A stretch of 44,667 nucleotides of DNA, from positions 1 to 44,667 of the forward strand of contig CAINLT010000473.1 in NCBI GenBank assembly GCA_903850505.1. The letters run 5' to 3'. The translations under genes were made by a program, and so were the position numbers. The stretch comes from an uncultured Myxococcales bacterium (GTDB lineage: Bacteria > Myxococcota_A > UBA9042). Shown piece after piece: positions 43,896 through 44,667 of the stretch (within the stretch, counting starts at the first letter, position 1; each line of letters begins with the position of its first letter). The notes under the pieces are model-generated. The model was not told the origin of the DNA, did no database searches, and saw only the letters and a list, made by a program, of their open reading frames with translations.

Positions 43896-44667
43896 CTACT
43901 TGCTGACGTAGACGAGGAGCCAGCGCGCGTTGGTCAGGTTGGGCGTCGAAACGTTGTCCCAGAGCGCCAAACCAAAGCAATTCGCGGCCTCCCACGGGCT
44001 GCCGGGATTGTTGACAACGAGGCTCGGGTCCGTCTCGGAGAAGCCGAACTGCTTGCCAATCCAGGAGTACGTGTAGTCGAGCGCATAGCTGTTCGTGTCG
44101 CTCTGCGCCGTGAACACCTTGAGCAAATTCGTCTGCAAGATGTCCGCCGCGAGGTCCGCCGGGAAGTTGTTGGTGGTGACGATGGCACCGTACTTCACGC
44201 CGCTCTTGAGCGAGCCGGGCATGAACACATTCGTTGCCAGATCGATCGACCGCAACACCGGCCACGCTGCGCCCGCCGCGCCCGCCGCTGGCTTCTGGCC
44301 GCACGCGATGCGCACGCGCTTCCACTGGGTGCTGGCGCAGAAGCTGCCCCAGTTGGTGTCAGGGATGTCCGGGCTCAAGGGCTGGTCCCAGAAGCCCGCG
44401 CACTGAAAGAAGCCCTCGCCCGAGTAGTCCGGACCGACTTCCTTGGCCGAATCCGCGGACGCCACGTTGGGGAAGTACCACTTGCAGCCCTCGTCGGTGG
44501 TGCCGCTGCAGTTGTTGTCGATGTAGTCAAAACACGTCTCAGGCGTGCCCGGGTTGATGGTCGAGCCGTTCGCCGCCTTGTCGTCGTTGCAGTCGTTGCC
44601 GCCAAACGGGCAGACGGTCGGCCAGGAAACGCCCTTCTTGATGACGATGAGCTTGGCGTCGCAGTAG
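43896..44667 (-). CDS. Secreted-type protein with MopE-like motif (5' end outside window)
   Basis: The frame is open from the window edge to the TAG at 43898-43896, giving 256 residues; the true N-terminus is missing. Cysteines are spaced as in secreted proteins (CDAK, TVCPFGGNDC), and a MopE-type motif reads CFDYIDNNCSGTTDEGC. The remaining about 190 residues form a compact, Trp- and Asn-rich domain with a Cys pair (FCASTQWKRVRIACG) and an end of LLVYVSK; I do not recognise it. It is related in style to the MopE/kelch lipoprotein at 7066-10710, but without its repeats in view. It lies upstream of pyrG on the same strand, with no clear terminator between them. Confidence 0.8.
   Translation of the reverse strand, partial: YCDAKLIVIKKGVSWPTVCPFGGNDCNDDKAANGSTINPGTPETCFDYIDNNCSGTTDEGCKWYFPNVASADSAKEVGPDYSGEGFFQCAGFWDQPLSPDIPDTNWGSFCASTQWKRVRIACGQKPAAGAAGAAWPVLRSIDLATNVFMPGSLKSGVKYGAIVTTNNFPADLAADILQTNLLKVFTAQSDTNSYALDYTYSWIGKQFGFSETDPSLVVNNPGSPWEAANCFGLALWDNVSTPNLTNARWLLVYVSK

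Overview
The window is high-GC bacterial DNA with tightly packed genes. I read it as a Gram-negative member of the Myxococcota or a close relative (former Deltaproteobacteria). The reasons are: many predicted lipoproteins with Cys-rich, MopE-type and HEAT-like architectures; an FHA-domain sigma-54 activator; an outer-membrane barrel resembling a family I associate with Myxococcota; and the gene order glmM-pdxJ-nnr. I see no rRNA, tRNA, IS element, phage gene or CRISPR array. No gene-free stretch exceeds about 220 bases.

Layout. (1) 1-3520, plus strand: the end of a peptide-type ABC transporter operon (two ATPases), then rpsA with its own promoter and a strong terminator. (2) 3523-6926: a lamin-tail-type lipoprotein, a 616-residue lipoprotein and a small exported protein. 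(3) 7066-22018, all minus: a run read from about 22.0 kb down to 7.1 kb. It holds a HEAT-like membrane protein, an OmpR-type regulator and histidine kinase, a polysaccharide deacetylase, a membrane-anchored protein, mutY, a patatin-like lipase, glmM, pdxJ, nnr and a large MopE-repeat/kelch lipoprotein. (4) 22073-37316, all minus: a 15-kb envelope locus. dksA, an FHA/sigma-54 regulator and a GT39-type membrane glycosyltransferase are followed by an outer-membrane barrel and three tandem giant lipoproteins (1033, 684 and 1209 residues). (5) 37343-44667: a CPBP-family membrane protein, a UvrD/PcrA helicase, a fused MoaD-MoaE molybdopterin synthase, rsmI, pyrG and the 3' part of another secreted MopE-motif protein.

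How the genes fit together. The housekeeping genes cover translation (rpsA, rsmI), cell-wall precursor supply (glmM), cofactors (pdxJ, nnr, moaD-moaE), DNA repair (mutY, uvrD/pcrA) and CTP synthesis (pyrG). The most unusual content is region 4. The three lipoproteins share one plan: lipidated Cys, acidic Asp/Ala-rich tether, then Cys-rich segments alternating with nine copies of a roughly 160-220 residue predicted beta-sandwich. That module has a recurrent Leu-Tyr-Phe-Gly-Asn motif and ends in an Ile-Asp-Asp-Ile-type strand followed by Cys. Sigma-70-type promoters with a TACACT -10 box precede the barrel gene, the 1033-residue lipoprotein and the 1209-residue lipoprotein. This looks like a duplicated cell-surface family. 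Its function and any link to the neighbouring glycosyltransferase and regulator are inference.

Several starts were moved inward from the longest possible reading frame, using Shine-Dalgarno sites, promoters and signal peptides. The reasons are given per gene.
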